Of a stretch of DNA of 64,000 nt, positions 22,494 through 32,732 are shown one piece after another (position 1 is the first letter of the stretch; each line of letters begins with the position of its first letter). The position numbers and the translations under genes were made by a program. The notes under the pieces were generated by a model that saw nothing but the letters and a program-made list of their open reading frames with translations, was not told the origin of the DNA and searched no databases. Source of the DNA: Nitzschia sp. DOCU1 (Eukaryota > Bacillariophyta > Bacillariophyceae > Bacillariales > Bacillariaceae); contig OX595991.1 in assembly GCA_951394045.1 (NCBI GenBank), positions 620,001 to 684,000 on the forward strand. The letters run 5' to 3'.

Positions 22494-22936
22494 TGTGCCT
22501 TCTCACTGCGGTTGTCTGCAATAGTTCCTGTTGAATCAAATGTGGTGGTCTCCCTGTTTGGGTAATGCCATTACCAAAAGGTAGATTCGAGACCGCATCG
22601 ATCGTTGCCAACTGAAAAAAGATCTTTCGCCGACCAAAATGACCCCGGCACGAAAAAAAGGACTGCGGTTCGATTCATTCGATTCTTTCATTTTTCAATT
22701 TTTTTCGTGCCACTCCGCGATGACGTCATCGTCGGCTGCCTCGTGTATTCAATGTATTGCCAACGTGTTCGATGGTCGAATGCGATGCGATAAAACCTAC
22801 GATCATTTCTGAGGTTGTCCACCATGACATTGTCAGTTTGCTCGCCGATCTCCATCACGACCACACACTAACTAATCACCAAATCTGGCTTTGAAACGAG
22901 AGTGGTTGATTTGCTAGCTCGTCGAGACCGTCGAGA
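22494..22936. other. Divergent promoter region (PARG-like / small plastid protein)
   Basis: 443 bases between two divergent genes; it contains a palindromic CRE site (separate entry) and T-rich tracts. No gene was recognised. Confidence 0.5.
22718..22731. promoter_or_regulatory. Palindromic CRE-like site (bZIP motif)
   Basis: CGATGACGTCATCG is a perfect 14-bp palindrome around the CRE core TGACGTCA (22721-22728). It lies about 225 bp upstream of the PARG-like ATG and 206 bp upstream of the ATG at 22937. TGACGT elements are known CO2/cAMP-responsive sites in diatom promoters; function here is inferred. Confidence 0.5.
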
Positions 22937-23463
22937 ATGAGTCTTGTTCAGCTTCTACTTGTGCTCTGTGCCGTTTCCTTGCATCTATCGGCGGCCTGGA
23001 TTCTCCCTCCGACAACAAGTGCACTGGCGCGTCCTCCGTCCACCAAGCTCTTCGTTGTGGAAACTATCTCACTTGAAAAAATGACGAATCACGAAGAGGA
23101 CGGATCGCTTTTAGCAGAATCCATTGCCCGATGGCTGGACCACGAGGTAAGACCTTTGTAGTGGGCAACCCGACAGCGACCTTCGTTTTCTCGTCTGACG
23201 TTGCATTTGTCCCATAGTGGATGCCGCAAGAGGTTCATGTTCGAATGGGGGAATCAGCAAAAGCCTCGTATATTGCAACGAGAGAAGCTGGAAAGGATGA
23301 TGTGATGGATATCATGATGCAAGTATCCTCGGACTTGGAAGCAAATTGGAAGCAATACGATGACGCATTCGTCAACGCGTACGATGTTGGTAACTACGTG
23401 GCTGACTATTTGACAAAACGATCTGGAAACGAGGGATGCGAATGTTCTTCGCAGATATTCTAG
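22937..23463 (+). CDS. Small plastid-type protein of unknown function
   Basis: Exons 22937-23146 and 23218-23463 (71-bp intron, GTAAGA donor, CATAG acceptor) encode 151 aa. Residues 1-19 form a signal peptide (MSLVQLLLVLCAVSLHLSAA) followed by Trp; an aromatic residue after the cleavage site suggests plastid import. The mature part reads AESIARWLDHEW, then VHVRMGESAKASYIATREAG, DDVMDIMMQVSSDLE and DAFVNAYDVGNYVADYL. I have a vague impression of a family in algae and plants with 'W.P.EVH..IG' and 'FVNA.DV.N.V', but cannot name it. The protein ends in Cys (EGCECSSQIF). Coding is well supported by the in-frame intron. Confidence 0.72.
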
Positions 23464-23571
23464 ATTCATGTATTTATGTCTCGTTGTATCTCTATTACAT
23501 GTAACAAGCTCGTATCCTGATGGTGTCATCAAACGATTTCGACATACGGATGGGCACGGCCGTCTGTCGTT

Positions 23572-26339
23572 CTAGTTGTATCCCTTTTTCTTCCCACTCT
23601 TTTTATTCCCAAAGAAGCTACTAAGGACTGATCCACGCTTTTTCCCGGGTTCTCCATCCTTTCCTTGGCGACCCAATTTAGCTGCCTTTGCGTCCTCTAT
23701 AGCTTGTACTTCGGCCTCAAGATCGGGCTCTTCATATATATAAACGGGGTGCCCGTGAGTCGATTCCAAGAATTCCTTCTCAGACGCTGTCAAGATATTC
23801 TGGACTTTTCGGAGCTCTTCCGAAACCTTCTCAAACGACCATCGCGTTTTAGGGTTGTCGTCCCAGTTTACGTTGAGCATATCCGCAACGGCTGTGGGCG
23901 TGTTGAGTGGAATGGGCGGCCTCTGCTTTTCAGTGGCAACAAGTTTGGCAGCGTCGATAGCACTAACTTCCAGAAACGGTTCCTCGCGTGTTAAGAATTG
24001 CCATAACATGATCGCAAACGAGTACATATCAGCAGCGGTCGAGTAGGCTTCGTGTCGAATCACTTCCGGTGCCTAAGAGAACAACAAAGTCGATTCGTTA
24101 GATCAGCATGGCTTAGCACTCACAGACCTCCTCACAAGCAGTCGAATTGATAGTTCATAGAACGACGCTACTCACCATCCAACGGTAGGTACCAGTTTCT
24201 CCGGTCAAATTATGGTTCACTCGATGCCCCAGCGAGCCGTCACTCGTTTCGCCGGCCATGGTATCATCGAGTTTAGTGGCCACGCCAAAGTCCGTAACCT
24301 TAACAGTGAAGTGCCCGCTTGCAACATTCCCATCACACAAGACATTGGCGGGCTTCAAGTCTCGATGAATTACGTTTCGATTATGCAAATACGCCATGGC
24401 GTTGCTGATACCCAAAGCCGCGGTAAAGAAGAAATTCTTTGGGGTCGGATACTTTAAAACCGTGGACAGATCGCCGGCATTACAGTATTCCAAAACTAGA
24501 CAGTACGTCAACGGAGTCTCGTGATACACGCTTCCTAGTAGACGAATGATGTTGGGATGATGAAGACGTTGCAACGCGTCCACCTCAGTACGCCAACCCT
24601 CCAAGCCAAATCGAGAGGTTGAAGCCACCTATGCAAACGTTGGTCAGTGGATAAAGTTGCAAGATATATGCAGACGGCAATTCGAATTCGAGATGAGACG
24701 CGTCGAAGACACTAAAAACATACCTTGACTGCAACCTCCTGGCCCGACCAATCCGCCATGTAGGTTGTAGCCGCAGCACCTATGCAAACGTTGGTAAGTG
24801 GATAAAGTTGCAAGATATATACAGACGGCAATTCGAATTTGAGATGAAACGCGTCGAAGACACTAAAAACATACCTACTCCAATACGTTTGGTAAATTTG
24901 AGCTCGTAAATGGAAATTTCCCATTCCTTCGCAGCAGGATTCATTGGTCGTTCGCTTTTGGTGAGAGCACGTGATATATTTTCTTTCAGGCTCACCCCCG
25001 GCGAAACTTGTTGGCCTTGCTCGTCGCTTCGGTGCTCGCCGGCATCATTTTCTGCGTCACTTTCATCGGTTTCCAGTACTTCCAAAAGACGTTGTTTGAT
25101 TTGTTCGGGTGTCATGGCTTCGATCTTTGCAGTCAAATCACTAACATTGGTAGTAGTGAAGATTTGCTGCAGGGTCAAGCCGATCAACACTTTTTCTTCG
25201 GGGATTTGTTGTTGCAGCAATGAACTCATGGGCGATAATGGGGGGTGCGCTCCTGACATGGACGGGTTCGGTGTCGATGCCATCATGTTCAAGGCTCCTG
25301 AAGAGAGAACTTTGCTCATTGTGATTGGCAAGCAGCACTCCAGCTCCTCTACTAGCAATAGCTCCACCGAATGAAGTTTATCCACGTAAAGTGTGATCAT
25401 ATCCCAAATGTTTTCCGCGTCGTATTCCGCATGCTGAAGAGAATCAAAGTCTGATAGAATGATCAGCTGCAACTCCTGCAATTGCGGGGAGAGACTGGAA
25501 AGCTCCAATATCAGATTTCGGTGACTGTCCTCTGGAAGATCCTCTAGTTGATTAATCAGGGAACGCTGATTCTCGACTTCCAGGATCAAGTCGCTCATCA
25601 GAAAGCGTAATGATGGATCATCTGTCCCACGAAAAGCTAAAAGTGAACTTAGAATGGCTCGTTCAATTCCGGCTGATTCTTTTAGTTGAACGAACAGGTG
25701 CAGCAGGGTAAGAATCTGTTGCGTCTTGGGCTTTCCTTCCTCGAACGAGACCCTGACACTTGCTGACAAGTAGGAAGGTTTTGGTGGAGGGTTGCTTTCA
25801 TTTTCTTCACTTTCTTCCATGGAATATAATGTGGCCAATTTCTTTCCGTTGGACGGCAGTGGAATAATTGTCTCGACTGTCGTTTCTGGTGAAAGCATCA
25901 ACTTGGACGCCAGCTTCTCATTAATGTCCGTGCTCAACCCTCTACGGTGCCGATTTCGTATGGTCGACTTCTTGGGCTTTTGATCTGTCCCCGCCGAAAT
26001 TTCTCTCAAGATGTACTCGTGAACGACGTAGGAAATCAGAGTATTAAAACAGACAAAAATGCGATGCAGTGCCATCTCATCGTCTGATTCTTGTGGATTT
26101 CGGTGCGACGAAATCATTCTTCGGATTTTGGACAGTTGTGAAGCGACTGGCACATCATTTCGACGTATAAGAGTGGTCGAAGTATCGCTTGCCGACCTTG
26201 CCTCGATCATGGCTTGCTCAAAAGCTATATTGTCGGCGTAATAAGCGCAAGAGGATCCTCGCTCTTTTTGAAGACAGTGAACCAAACGAATTGCATTTCG
26301 AAGAAGTGTGGCATCTACACTTGAATCTGAGGAATTCAT
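23572..26339 (-). CDS. NIT-domain TKL-type protein kinase
   Basis: Exons on the minus strand: 26339-24875, 24779-24724, 24628-24176 and 24072-23572, giving 824 aa. The ATG at 26339 is used because the longer frame begins with a non-ATG codon. N-terminal half: NIT (nitrate/nitrite-sensing) domain features, with AIRLVHCLQKERGSSCAYY near residue 20, DTSTTLIRRND, and VQLKESAGIERAILSSLL around residue 265, which match the paired 'LQ.ERG' and 'KE..G.ERA' signatures. C-terminal half: Ser/Thr kinase (about 477-760) with glycine loop IGVGAAATTY, AVK lysine (507), VIHRDLKPANV (Asp about 597), TDFGVA (Asp about 620) and GTYRWMAPEVI, the last typical of the TKL group. A basic Lys/Gly-rich tail ends the protein. 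NIT domains are best known from bacterial nitrate/nitrite receptors; nitrogen sensing here is inferred. Confidence 0.85.
24629..24723 (-). repeat. Duplicated intron copy 2 (introner-like)
   Basis: 95-bp intron 2 of the NIT-kinase gene. It begins GTATGTTTTTAGTGTC and ends GTTTGCATAG. It matches intron 1 (24780-24874) at 91 of 95 positions with no gaps. Phase 0, located directly after the AVK lysine codon. Confidence 0.92.
24780..24874 (-). repeat. Duplicated intron copy 1 (introner-like)
   Basis: 95-bp intron 1 of the NIT-kinase gene, with the same first 16 and last 10 bases as intron 2 and four substitutions in total. Phase 1, within the kinase glycine loop. The exon between the two copies is only 56 bp and shows no similarity to flanking exons, so the duplication covers the intron and not the exon. 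Confidence 0.92.
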
Positions 26340-26860
26340 TGCTGCTTTCTTCAACACAAACAAGACATTAAAAAGGGGAAAGGCTGGATTGGCAATGGAG
26401 TGAACACTGTGGACGAAGACGTTGGACTGAAATCGCAAAGTGGAACAAGCAACATGTGTCGCAAAGCTTGGATGAGAGGAAGCTTGTTGACATCATTGGT
26501 GTAAAAAGTGTGCCGTTGTGTTGTAGCGTCGAGAGGTGCGCGGATGCCTCCGCTCTCTACGGAAAGTCATCATGTCTATGGAACAACACGTGAAAAACAG
26601 CAACGAGCATAAATCTCGCACTTGAAAGCTATTTAACGATCTACCCGGTCCGCAGTGCACTGATGTCAACGATCCCGTACTACCGGCATTTGATGTAGGG
26701 AGCAGATCGCAATTGCATATCGCGAAAGCCAGCTACTACGCAATAGTACATTGGACATAGTCATCTCACCCATAGAGTCATCTCACCCATTTTAGCTACG
26801 TAGTATTAATCTTCCCTCTTTTACTTTTGCTGTTCATTTTCTTTCTTTTCTTCGTTGTTA
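26340..26860. other. Intergenic region, NIT-kinase promoter side
   Basis: About 520 bases containing the presumed NIT-kinase 5' region and the citramalate synthase 3' UTR. A direct repeat of GTCATCTCACCCAT occurs at about 26760-26790. No gene was recognised. Confidence 0.5.
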
Positions 26861-28807
26861 TTACCCGTCAAATGGATCATCACATAGCATGCACGCGTTG
26901 GCATATTCAATCAAAGCAAACTCAAAGCCGTCCACCAAAGCATTGAGCGAGGCCGAAATGACGTTACGATCGACACTGACCGTAGTCCATTGCTGTTCAG
27001 ACTCGGTATCCCGGAATTCAATCATAACTCGCGTCGCCGCTCCTGTCGCCGAGGTGGGATCCAAAATTCGGACTTTATAGTCCACCAGCTCCACCGATTC
27101 CAGCGATGGATGAAAGGGCTGCAACGCGCGCATCAAGGCCTTGGCCAAGGCGTCGACGGGACCTTGTCCGTCGCTGACTTGTAAACTGTCTTGGAATTCG
27201 AGTTGCTTGGAATCGGGATTCTCCGATACTGTACGAACTTTGACCGTCGCCCTCGACGACGATGTTGTGGGAGGACCATTCTTCCCATCTTCCCCTACTC
27301 CAGCAAAGTTGGTCAAGACGCGACTGGCCGAGTCCATGTTGTAGTCGTAGACTTGAGCACTGTAATCCAAAACTTGAAAGGGAGGACAATATCCTCCCGA
27401 GGCATGCAAAATCATCAAGTGTACAGACGCTTCTGCGCCTTCAAAGGTATATCCTTGATGTTCCAATTCCTTGACGCGATTCAAAATGGCCAAGGCCCGA
27501 TCCGACTTTTGATAGTCTTCTGCTTCGCCACCAAGGACTTCTTTCATTTTTCCCAAAATGTTTTGGCGGCCACTCAATTCAGAAATCAAAACGCGCATCT
27601 TGTTTCCCACCAATTCGGGTTCAATGTGTTGATAACTGAGTGGATTTCGTTCCATGGCAGCCACGTGCAAACCACCCTTGTGTGCAAATGCCGATGTACC
27701 GACAAATGGAGAACTGCTTTGGGGTGCTCGATTCAAGATTTCATCGACGTAGCGGGACAGTTTGGTCAGTTCTGTCAATTTATCCTTGCACGTCATTTTC
27801 GAGTCGACGTGCAAGGCTAGCGAAGGAATAATGGAACACAAATCGGCATTGCCGGTACGTTCTCCCACTCCATTAATGGTTCCTTGCACCAAACCTACTC
27901 CCGCATGACTGGCACATACACTATTCGCCACGGCCATGCCACAGTCGTTGTGACAATGAATTCCAATAGTAGTTGTCGGAAATTGCTGGACCATGTCTCG
28001 TGTTATTTGTTCAATTTGCCACGGCATGGTCCCACCATTGGTATCACACATGACCAAACAACTAGCACCTGCCTCCACAGCGGCTTGACAACACTGTCGA
28101 GAATACTCGGGATCTGCTTGATATCCATCAAAAAAGTGTTCCAAATCCACCAGGACAGTCTTACCCAAACTTACTAGATACGCCACAGAATCTCGAATCA
28201 TGTCCAAATTTTCTTGGGGGGTGGCTCGTAAAATTTCCGTCACTTGCCATGGATGTGCCTTGGCAACCATACAAATCGTTGGTACATTGCTTGCCACTAA
28301 CGCTTGTATTTGTGGATCTTCCGCCGCTACAGCATTTTTTCGTCGCGTACTTCCAAAGGCTACCAATTTTTCTTGCACATTTTGCTCGAGTTCCGTTTGA
28401 GCTCGTTGAAAGAATTCGGCATCCTTGGGATTACTGCCGGGCCATCCAGCTTCAATATAGTCGACGTCAAACTTGGCCAATCGAGCGGCAATTTTCAACT
28501 TGTCTTGACAACTCGCACTAATGGATTCTCCCTGAGTGCCATCTCGCAGAGTCGTATCAAACACCAGGACTTTGGTAGGTCCACGTACATAATCCGAAAG
28601 GGGATTCAAAGTCGACGTAGTTTCAAGGGATGTTTGAATCCAAGAGTCTGGAGCAGTAGCAGCAGCAGCGGTAGTCGTTACGGTTTCATCTTCGACTTGG
28701 GACCTTAACGACGCCGTGTGCCGAAGGGACTGGGGAGGTACAAAGGCAAAGACCGACGAGGATGAAATGGCGAGACAAGTCGCCAACTTGACTACAGATA
28801 ACTTCAT
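26861..28807 (-). CDS. cimA: Plastid-targeted (R)-citramalate synthase-like enzyme
   Basis: Condenses pyruvate with acetyl-CoA to citramalate, opening the threonine-independent route to isoleucine; a member of the LeuA/CimA family. Single exon from ATG 28807, 648 aa. Signal peptide of about 21 residues ends SSVFA and is followed by FVPP, the diatom plastid motif. The TIM barrel begins VLVFDTTLRDGTQGE (about residue 80), with metal ligands in GIHCHNDCG and signature GTINGVGERTGNADL. The C-terminal LeuA dimerisation/regulatory region covers about residues 440-640. The DGTQGE form and the long C-terminal domain favour the CimA branch (TIGR00977 type) over isopropylmalate synthase; homocitrate or IPM synthase remain possible. 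Divergent from the SGNH gene, 593 bases away. Confidence 0.88.
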   Translation of the reverse strand: MKLSVVKLATCLAISSSSVFAFVPPQSLRHTASLRSQVEDETVTTTAAAATAPDSWIQTSLETTSTLNPLSDYVRGPTKVLVFDTTLRDGTQGESISASCQDKLKIAARLAKFDVDYIEAGWPGSNPKDAEFFQRAQTELEQNVQEKLVAFGSTRRKNAVAAEDPQIQALVASNVPTICMVAKAHPWQVTEILRATPQENLDMIRDSVAYLVSLGKTVLVDLEHFFDGYQADPEYSRQCCQAAVEAGASCLVMCDTNGGTMPWQIEQITRDMVQQFPTTTIGIHCHNDCGMAVANSVCASHAGVGLVQGTINGVGERTGNADLCSIIPSLALHVDSKMTCKDKLTELTKLSRYVDEILNRAPQSSSPFVGTSAFAHKGGLHVAAMERNPLSYQHIEPELVGNKMRVLISELSGRQNILGKMKEVLGGEAEDYQKSDRALAILNRVKELEHQGYTFEGAEASVHLMILHASGGYCPPFQVLDYSAQVYDYNMDSASRVLTNFAGVGEDGKNGPPTTSSSRATVKVRTVSENPDSKQLEFQDSLQVSDGQGPVDALAKALMRALQPFHPSLESVELVDYKVRILDPTSATGAATRVMIEFRDTESEQQWTTVSVDRNVISASLNALVDGFEFALIEYANACMLCDDPFDG

Positions 28808-29400
28808 TCTTGGTGTCTGTACAAGAGGGAAAGAGTGGCAACTAAAGTGATGTTTTGGATGTGTGGTGCGCAGAACCTATCAAAAAGTCGAAGATTTACA
28901 AGTCTTCCCATCATCGCCCATTGGCTTCTTTGTGATGGGAAAGAATGGCTTCTTTTTGGCGGGGAGAATTGAAGGTGGAATCTTTGCGTAGGATTTCTAC
29001 GGGAAAGACCCCATCCGGTTGAATGGTGGTCATCGTCGCCTGAAGGCAGGCCAGACCAAATTTCTTTGACTTGTGCGACTGCAGAGGAAACAAGGTTATG
29101 GCGGGTAAAAGAGCGTTTTCTCCGCGCCCGCATCGTCAAAGATCGAAACCGAGGGAAGAATGCCGGCGCCCGCGGCAATGACCCGCTTTGAATTCTCATG
29201 CACTATGCAACTCTGTTCTCACTTCCGCATCAAACACACATATCTCTTGAGAACGCCTTCATTTCGTTGGAGAGAGGGATTCGATTGATTACTTTCATTG
29301 TTGTTTGTCATTCCCGAGTCTAGTAAAACGTCTCGTTTCAGCCCGTCTGCTTCATTCCAAACTCTGCACACTCGTAGTCGCAAGCAAACAAAACAAAACA
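28808..29400. other. Divergent promoter region (citramalate synthase / SGNH gene)
   Basis: 593 bases with presumed promoters for both neighbours. No gene was recognised; the frames present start at non-ATG codons or lack protein-like composition. Confidence 0.5.
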
Positions 29401-31047
29401 ATGACATCGTCTCGGTTTGGAGATGACGATCTCAATGATCTGATTGATCATCATTCTCACAGTGACAAAAAATCAGAAATGAAGCCCCTCAATTTGGATC
29501 ACTTGTCCCAAGGCGAATTGGATGTTCCCGTCAAACGCACAAATCCTCAGGGATGTAGTTTGTTGAAATTGTGTTGTGCCTATATTGCCTATTGTTGCGA
29601 TTATGCTCCCACGTGTTGCTGGGCCATGGGCATTGCCGCCTTATTAGTGCCGTCGTACTTTTTGTGCATGGCCGTCTTTTTCAATCCCACGGAACATTTC
29701 GGTATGGTACATGATTATTCCGACATTAAATCGCAATATGATTTGTCAGTGGGAAAGATTGATCACTGGTACGTCTTTAGACACGTTGAACCATGTCCAC
29801 GTTTTCGTCCTGTACTCACCCTTTCTTCGTAGGTGCTTGCAAGGCGACAATGATTCGTGTCGTTGTGAAGATCCTTTAGAACCACAATCTCGTGGAGAAT
29901 TTCGTGCCTGGGCGGCGGCGCAAACCGCCAATACCGAACTTGTCAAGGGCTTTGTGGACGCTGGCAAAAATCCAGACATTTGCTTTTTGGGCGCTTCCGT
30001 CATTGAAGAAATGTCGGGACGATGGTTTGGAAAAGATTTGGATGAAAATTTAAAAGGACTGGGAACTTTGTTCAAGAAAAACTTTCAAACGAGTGAAGGA
30101 GGATCCATGAATGGAGTCGCATTGGGCATTGCCGGAGATACAGTGAGTACTAGTAGTATGTTGCATAGTATCATACCGACATTGGATGAGTCACTCACCC
30201 ACTGATGCTCTTTGATCTTGTATTTCCACAGAGCCCTACAGTTTTGTGGCGTATAATGAATGGAGAAATGCCGCCGGCTTTCAATCCAAAGATTTGGTGG
30301 CTCGAAGTTGGACTCAATGACCTGGGACGTTCGCAATGCAGTGAAGAAGTCGTTGTTTTGGGAGTCTTGAGAGTGGTAGAAGAGATTCTAGACAAAAAGC
30401 CAGAGGCGACTGTCGTCATCAACTCTCTCTTTCCCATTGCTGATCTTCGGGGAGGTGTACGACCGACAGATACGGATTACAAGGATAGTTTCAACCCGGC
30501 CTTGCGACAAAAACCTACCAATCAAATGAATCATCCACCTGTTCATAAAGGTATCGTCCGACCTCGACCGGCTGCCGATGCGGGTTCGACGGAGAACGGA
30601 GATAGCGCGCGTATTCGTGGGGCACCCATGGACAAGCCAAAGCGACCTCTTCCTCGTCCCCAAACAGGTGGCGGCCGTCGACTCATTTTCGGATGGGGAA
30701 AGAACAAGGAAAAGGAAGTCAAGATGGTGGATAACAAGGTCGCCCAAAAGAAGTTCAATCCTATTACACACCACGAACGAAAGTTGCCACTTTGGACAGC
30801 TGTTTCGGCGATCAACCTGCAACTCAAGAAGTTTGCAAACCTGCACGAAAGGGTTTTCTTTTTTGATGCCACGGAAATCTTTACCGAGCGAGAAGATGGC
30901 AACACGTACATACTGAAAACGGATATGATTAGTATTCGAGGCCATCCGTCACGCAAGGGATATGAACAATGGGAAGAACAAGTCATTGCCAAGGCCAAGT
31001 CTCTTCTTGCGGCGAAGGCTGCCTCTACTGGCGGTACTAGCCCATAA
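29401..31047 (+). CDS. Membrane-anchored SGNH/GDSL-like hydrolase
   Basis: Exons 29401-29768, 29833-30142 and 30232-31047 encode 497 aa; all junctions keep frame (DHW|CLQGD, GDT|SPTVL). A charged N-terminal tail of about 60 residues precedes a Cys-rich transmembrane segment (about 72-97, CCWAMGIAALLVPSYFLCM), suggesting a type II protein with an extracytosolic catalytic domain. SGNH blocks: DICFLGASVIEEM (block I, Ser in GAS in place of GDS), WWLEVGLNDLG (block III GxND), and IRGHPSRKGYEQW near the C-terminus (block V His). A basic Pro-rich insert (about 330-400) separates the last two. The substrate is unknown; polysaccharide or lipid deacylation is typical of the superfamily. The substituted block I and the large insert make exact assignment uncertain. 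Confidence 0.75.
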
Positions 31048-31609
31048 GTTAACAGATTTTCGTACATTTTAGAGAAGAATTGCACGAGTTTGATACATCA
31101 ATGTCTTTGTTGCGTAGCTAGGCAATGCGTTTAGCAGCCAGCTTCCGTTCTTGTATCATGCCTCAACTAGGGAAGGTTTGGTTGTCGGATGATTTCAAGC
31201 CAGTTAACTAGGTTGCATTCCACGAAAGTGCTTCATTTTAAACTAGGAAGTGGCTCAGCCTAGCTGAGATAGCTACAATAAGCACTAGTAGTCTGCTGGG
31301 AGGACAAAAGGGGATCCATGTTCGGTGCGTGCCGATTTGGTGCGACGACGATTCAGTCGCGAGTTTAGTCAGTCACACTCACGCGCAAGAATGCGAGTAC
31401 GAATACTTCGACCGAACGTCTAGGTCCCTCTCGCCATCATCTCCCACGAGTTTTTCGCCATCATCTCGCTCCCATCATGATGGATGCTGTCTCGCATCTT
31501 CATCGTAACCATCCGCCACTAAAGCAAGGTACAAATCGGTGGCCACGATCCTTGGATCAGCATCATCGCAAGACGATCCCGGGGTGTGATTTCGGGTTAT
31601 TCGACAATC
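31048..31609. other. Intergenic region
   Basis: About 560 bases between two genes on the same strand. Repeated ATCTCGC/CATCATC-type motifs occur at 31430-31480. No gene was recognised. Confidence 0.5.
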
Positions 31610-32476
31610 ATGAAATTTTATAACTATTCAAAGTTCGCATGGCTTCAAGGGCTCCTCTTTCTTGTACTTCAACGCGACGCCGATCGATCGACGCAAGCAT
31701 TTGCACTTCTTGGCATATCGCAAGGTGGCTCTCATTGTTCTACCGATAACGGCTTATTTCGCCTGTCTGGATCCTATTCTACAGCTTGCTCATCGACGAA
31801 AAATTCATCGAATGAGCAACAGGAGTCGATCAAAGAAAACCGCCGTATAGTAGCCAGGCGTTGGAATGGCAACTACAAGCACAAGAGCACGAATCTGAGC
31901 GACGTGCCAAAAGCCAAAAAGCTTCAACTAGAGTTGTCTGTGCAACATGCGGATGGTACCATTGCCACAAAAATGTTGCAAAAGAAGCGCCAGGAAACCC
32001 TTCAACACGTCCTTACCAAGGCCATGCTGTGGAAACTTTACTGCGACGAGTATCCTTCTATAGAAATTGAACACGACATTGGAGATCCGGACTACTTGCC
32101 AGATGTGATTAGCTTGGATGCCGATAGCGGTAGCCCATTGTTCTGGGGAGAATCGGGTCGGATGAAAGTACACAAGGCGATGGATTTAATGCAGCGTTAT
32201 CCACAAACTCATATCGTTCACTGTCGGTGGGACATGACATGTGACGAAATTGCCAGCCCTCTTCAGGAGCATTTACAGGAGTTGCTAGATTCGGACGCGC
32301 TGGGAGACTTGCCTTGTCGACCAGGTCGGTTTACCTTTTGTTCTATACCACTGGACGTTTGGCGATTCATTGATGAAGATTCTGGTAGGATCCATTTGAG
32401 GCGTGACGACCTTGACTGGAAAGAGCTGGAGTTTCCAGCTGTCAAGTCATCGGCGACTTCTATTCCCAAGCGATAA
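31610..32476 (+). CDS. Uncharacterised protein, possible PD-(D/E)XK/YaeQ-like fold
   Basis: Single exon from ATG 31610, 288 aa. The first 20 residues are moderately hydrophobic (LQGLLFLVLQ), perhaps a signal or targeting peptide. The central part reads IATKMLQKKRQETLQHVLTK, AMLWKLYCDEYPSIEIE, then DPDYLPDVISLD followed by SPLFWGESGRMKVHKAMDLM and HIVHCRW. The order 'PD(V/L)..D - (F/I)W(G/D)ESG....K' resembles the nuclease-fold YaeQ family (PDL..., WIDVG....RIRKA), but this is a by-eye resemblance. If correct, Asp in PDV and Glu in GES would be the metal-binding pair. Neighbours give no functional hint. The coding call is reasonably firm; the family is tentative. Confidence 0.6.
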   Translation: MKFYNYSKFAWLQGLLFLVLQRDADRSTQAFALLGISQGGSHCSTDNGLFRLSGSYSTACSSTKNSSNEQQESIKENRRIVARRWNGNYKHKSTNLSDVPKAKKLQLELSVQHADGTIATKMLQKKRQETLQHVLTKAMLWKLYCDEYPSIEIEHDIGDPDYLPDVISLDADSGSPLFWGESGRMKVHKAMDLMQRYPQTHIVHCRWDMTCDEIASPLQEHLQELLDSDALGDLPCRPGRFTFCSIPLDVWRFIDEDSGRIHLRRDDLDWKELEFPAVKSSATSIPKR

Positions 32477-32732
32477 TATGTGACGAAACCTTTTCGGTTG
32501 CCAGATGCTTGACTTCACCATGATTTGCAATTGTGTGCCATTCGGATCACGTCCGTTGTGAGCAGCTTGTGATGCAAACTGGAGAGCTGGGTAGGATTGA
32601 TCCAGGAGGCCCATGCCTGCAACGAATTACCATTGTTCTCGAAGTTCCCCTTTGTCTACTGGATACATATTACTTAGCTGGACAGTTAACTTTAGAATCA
32701 TTATGATCGTCTGCTCGTTGTGGACATGCCCA

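Noticed and set aside
21606..26339. Bacterial contamination suggested by PARG and NIT domains
   Set aside because: The NIT kinase has spliceosomal introns, neighbours are intron-bearing plastid-type genes, and base composition is continuous across the region.
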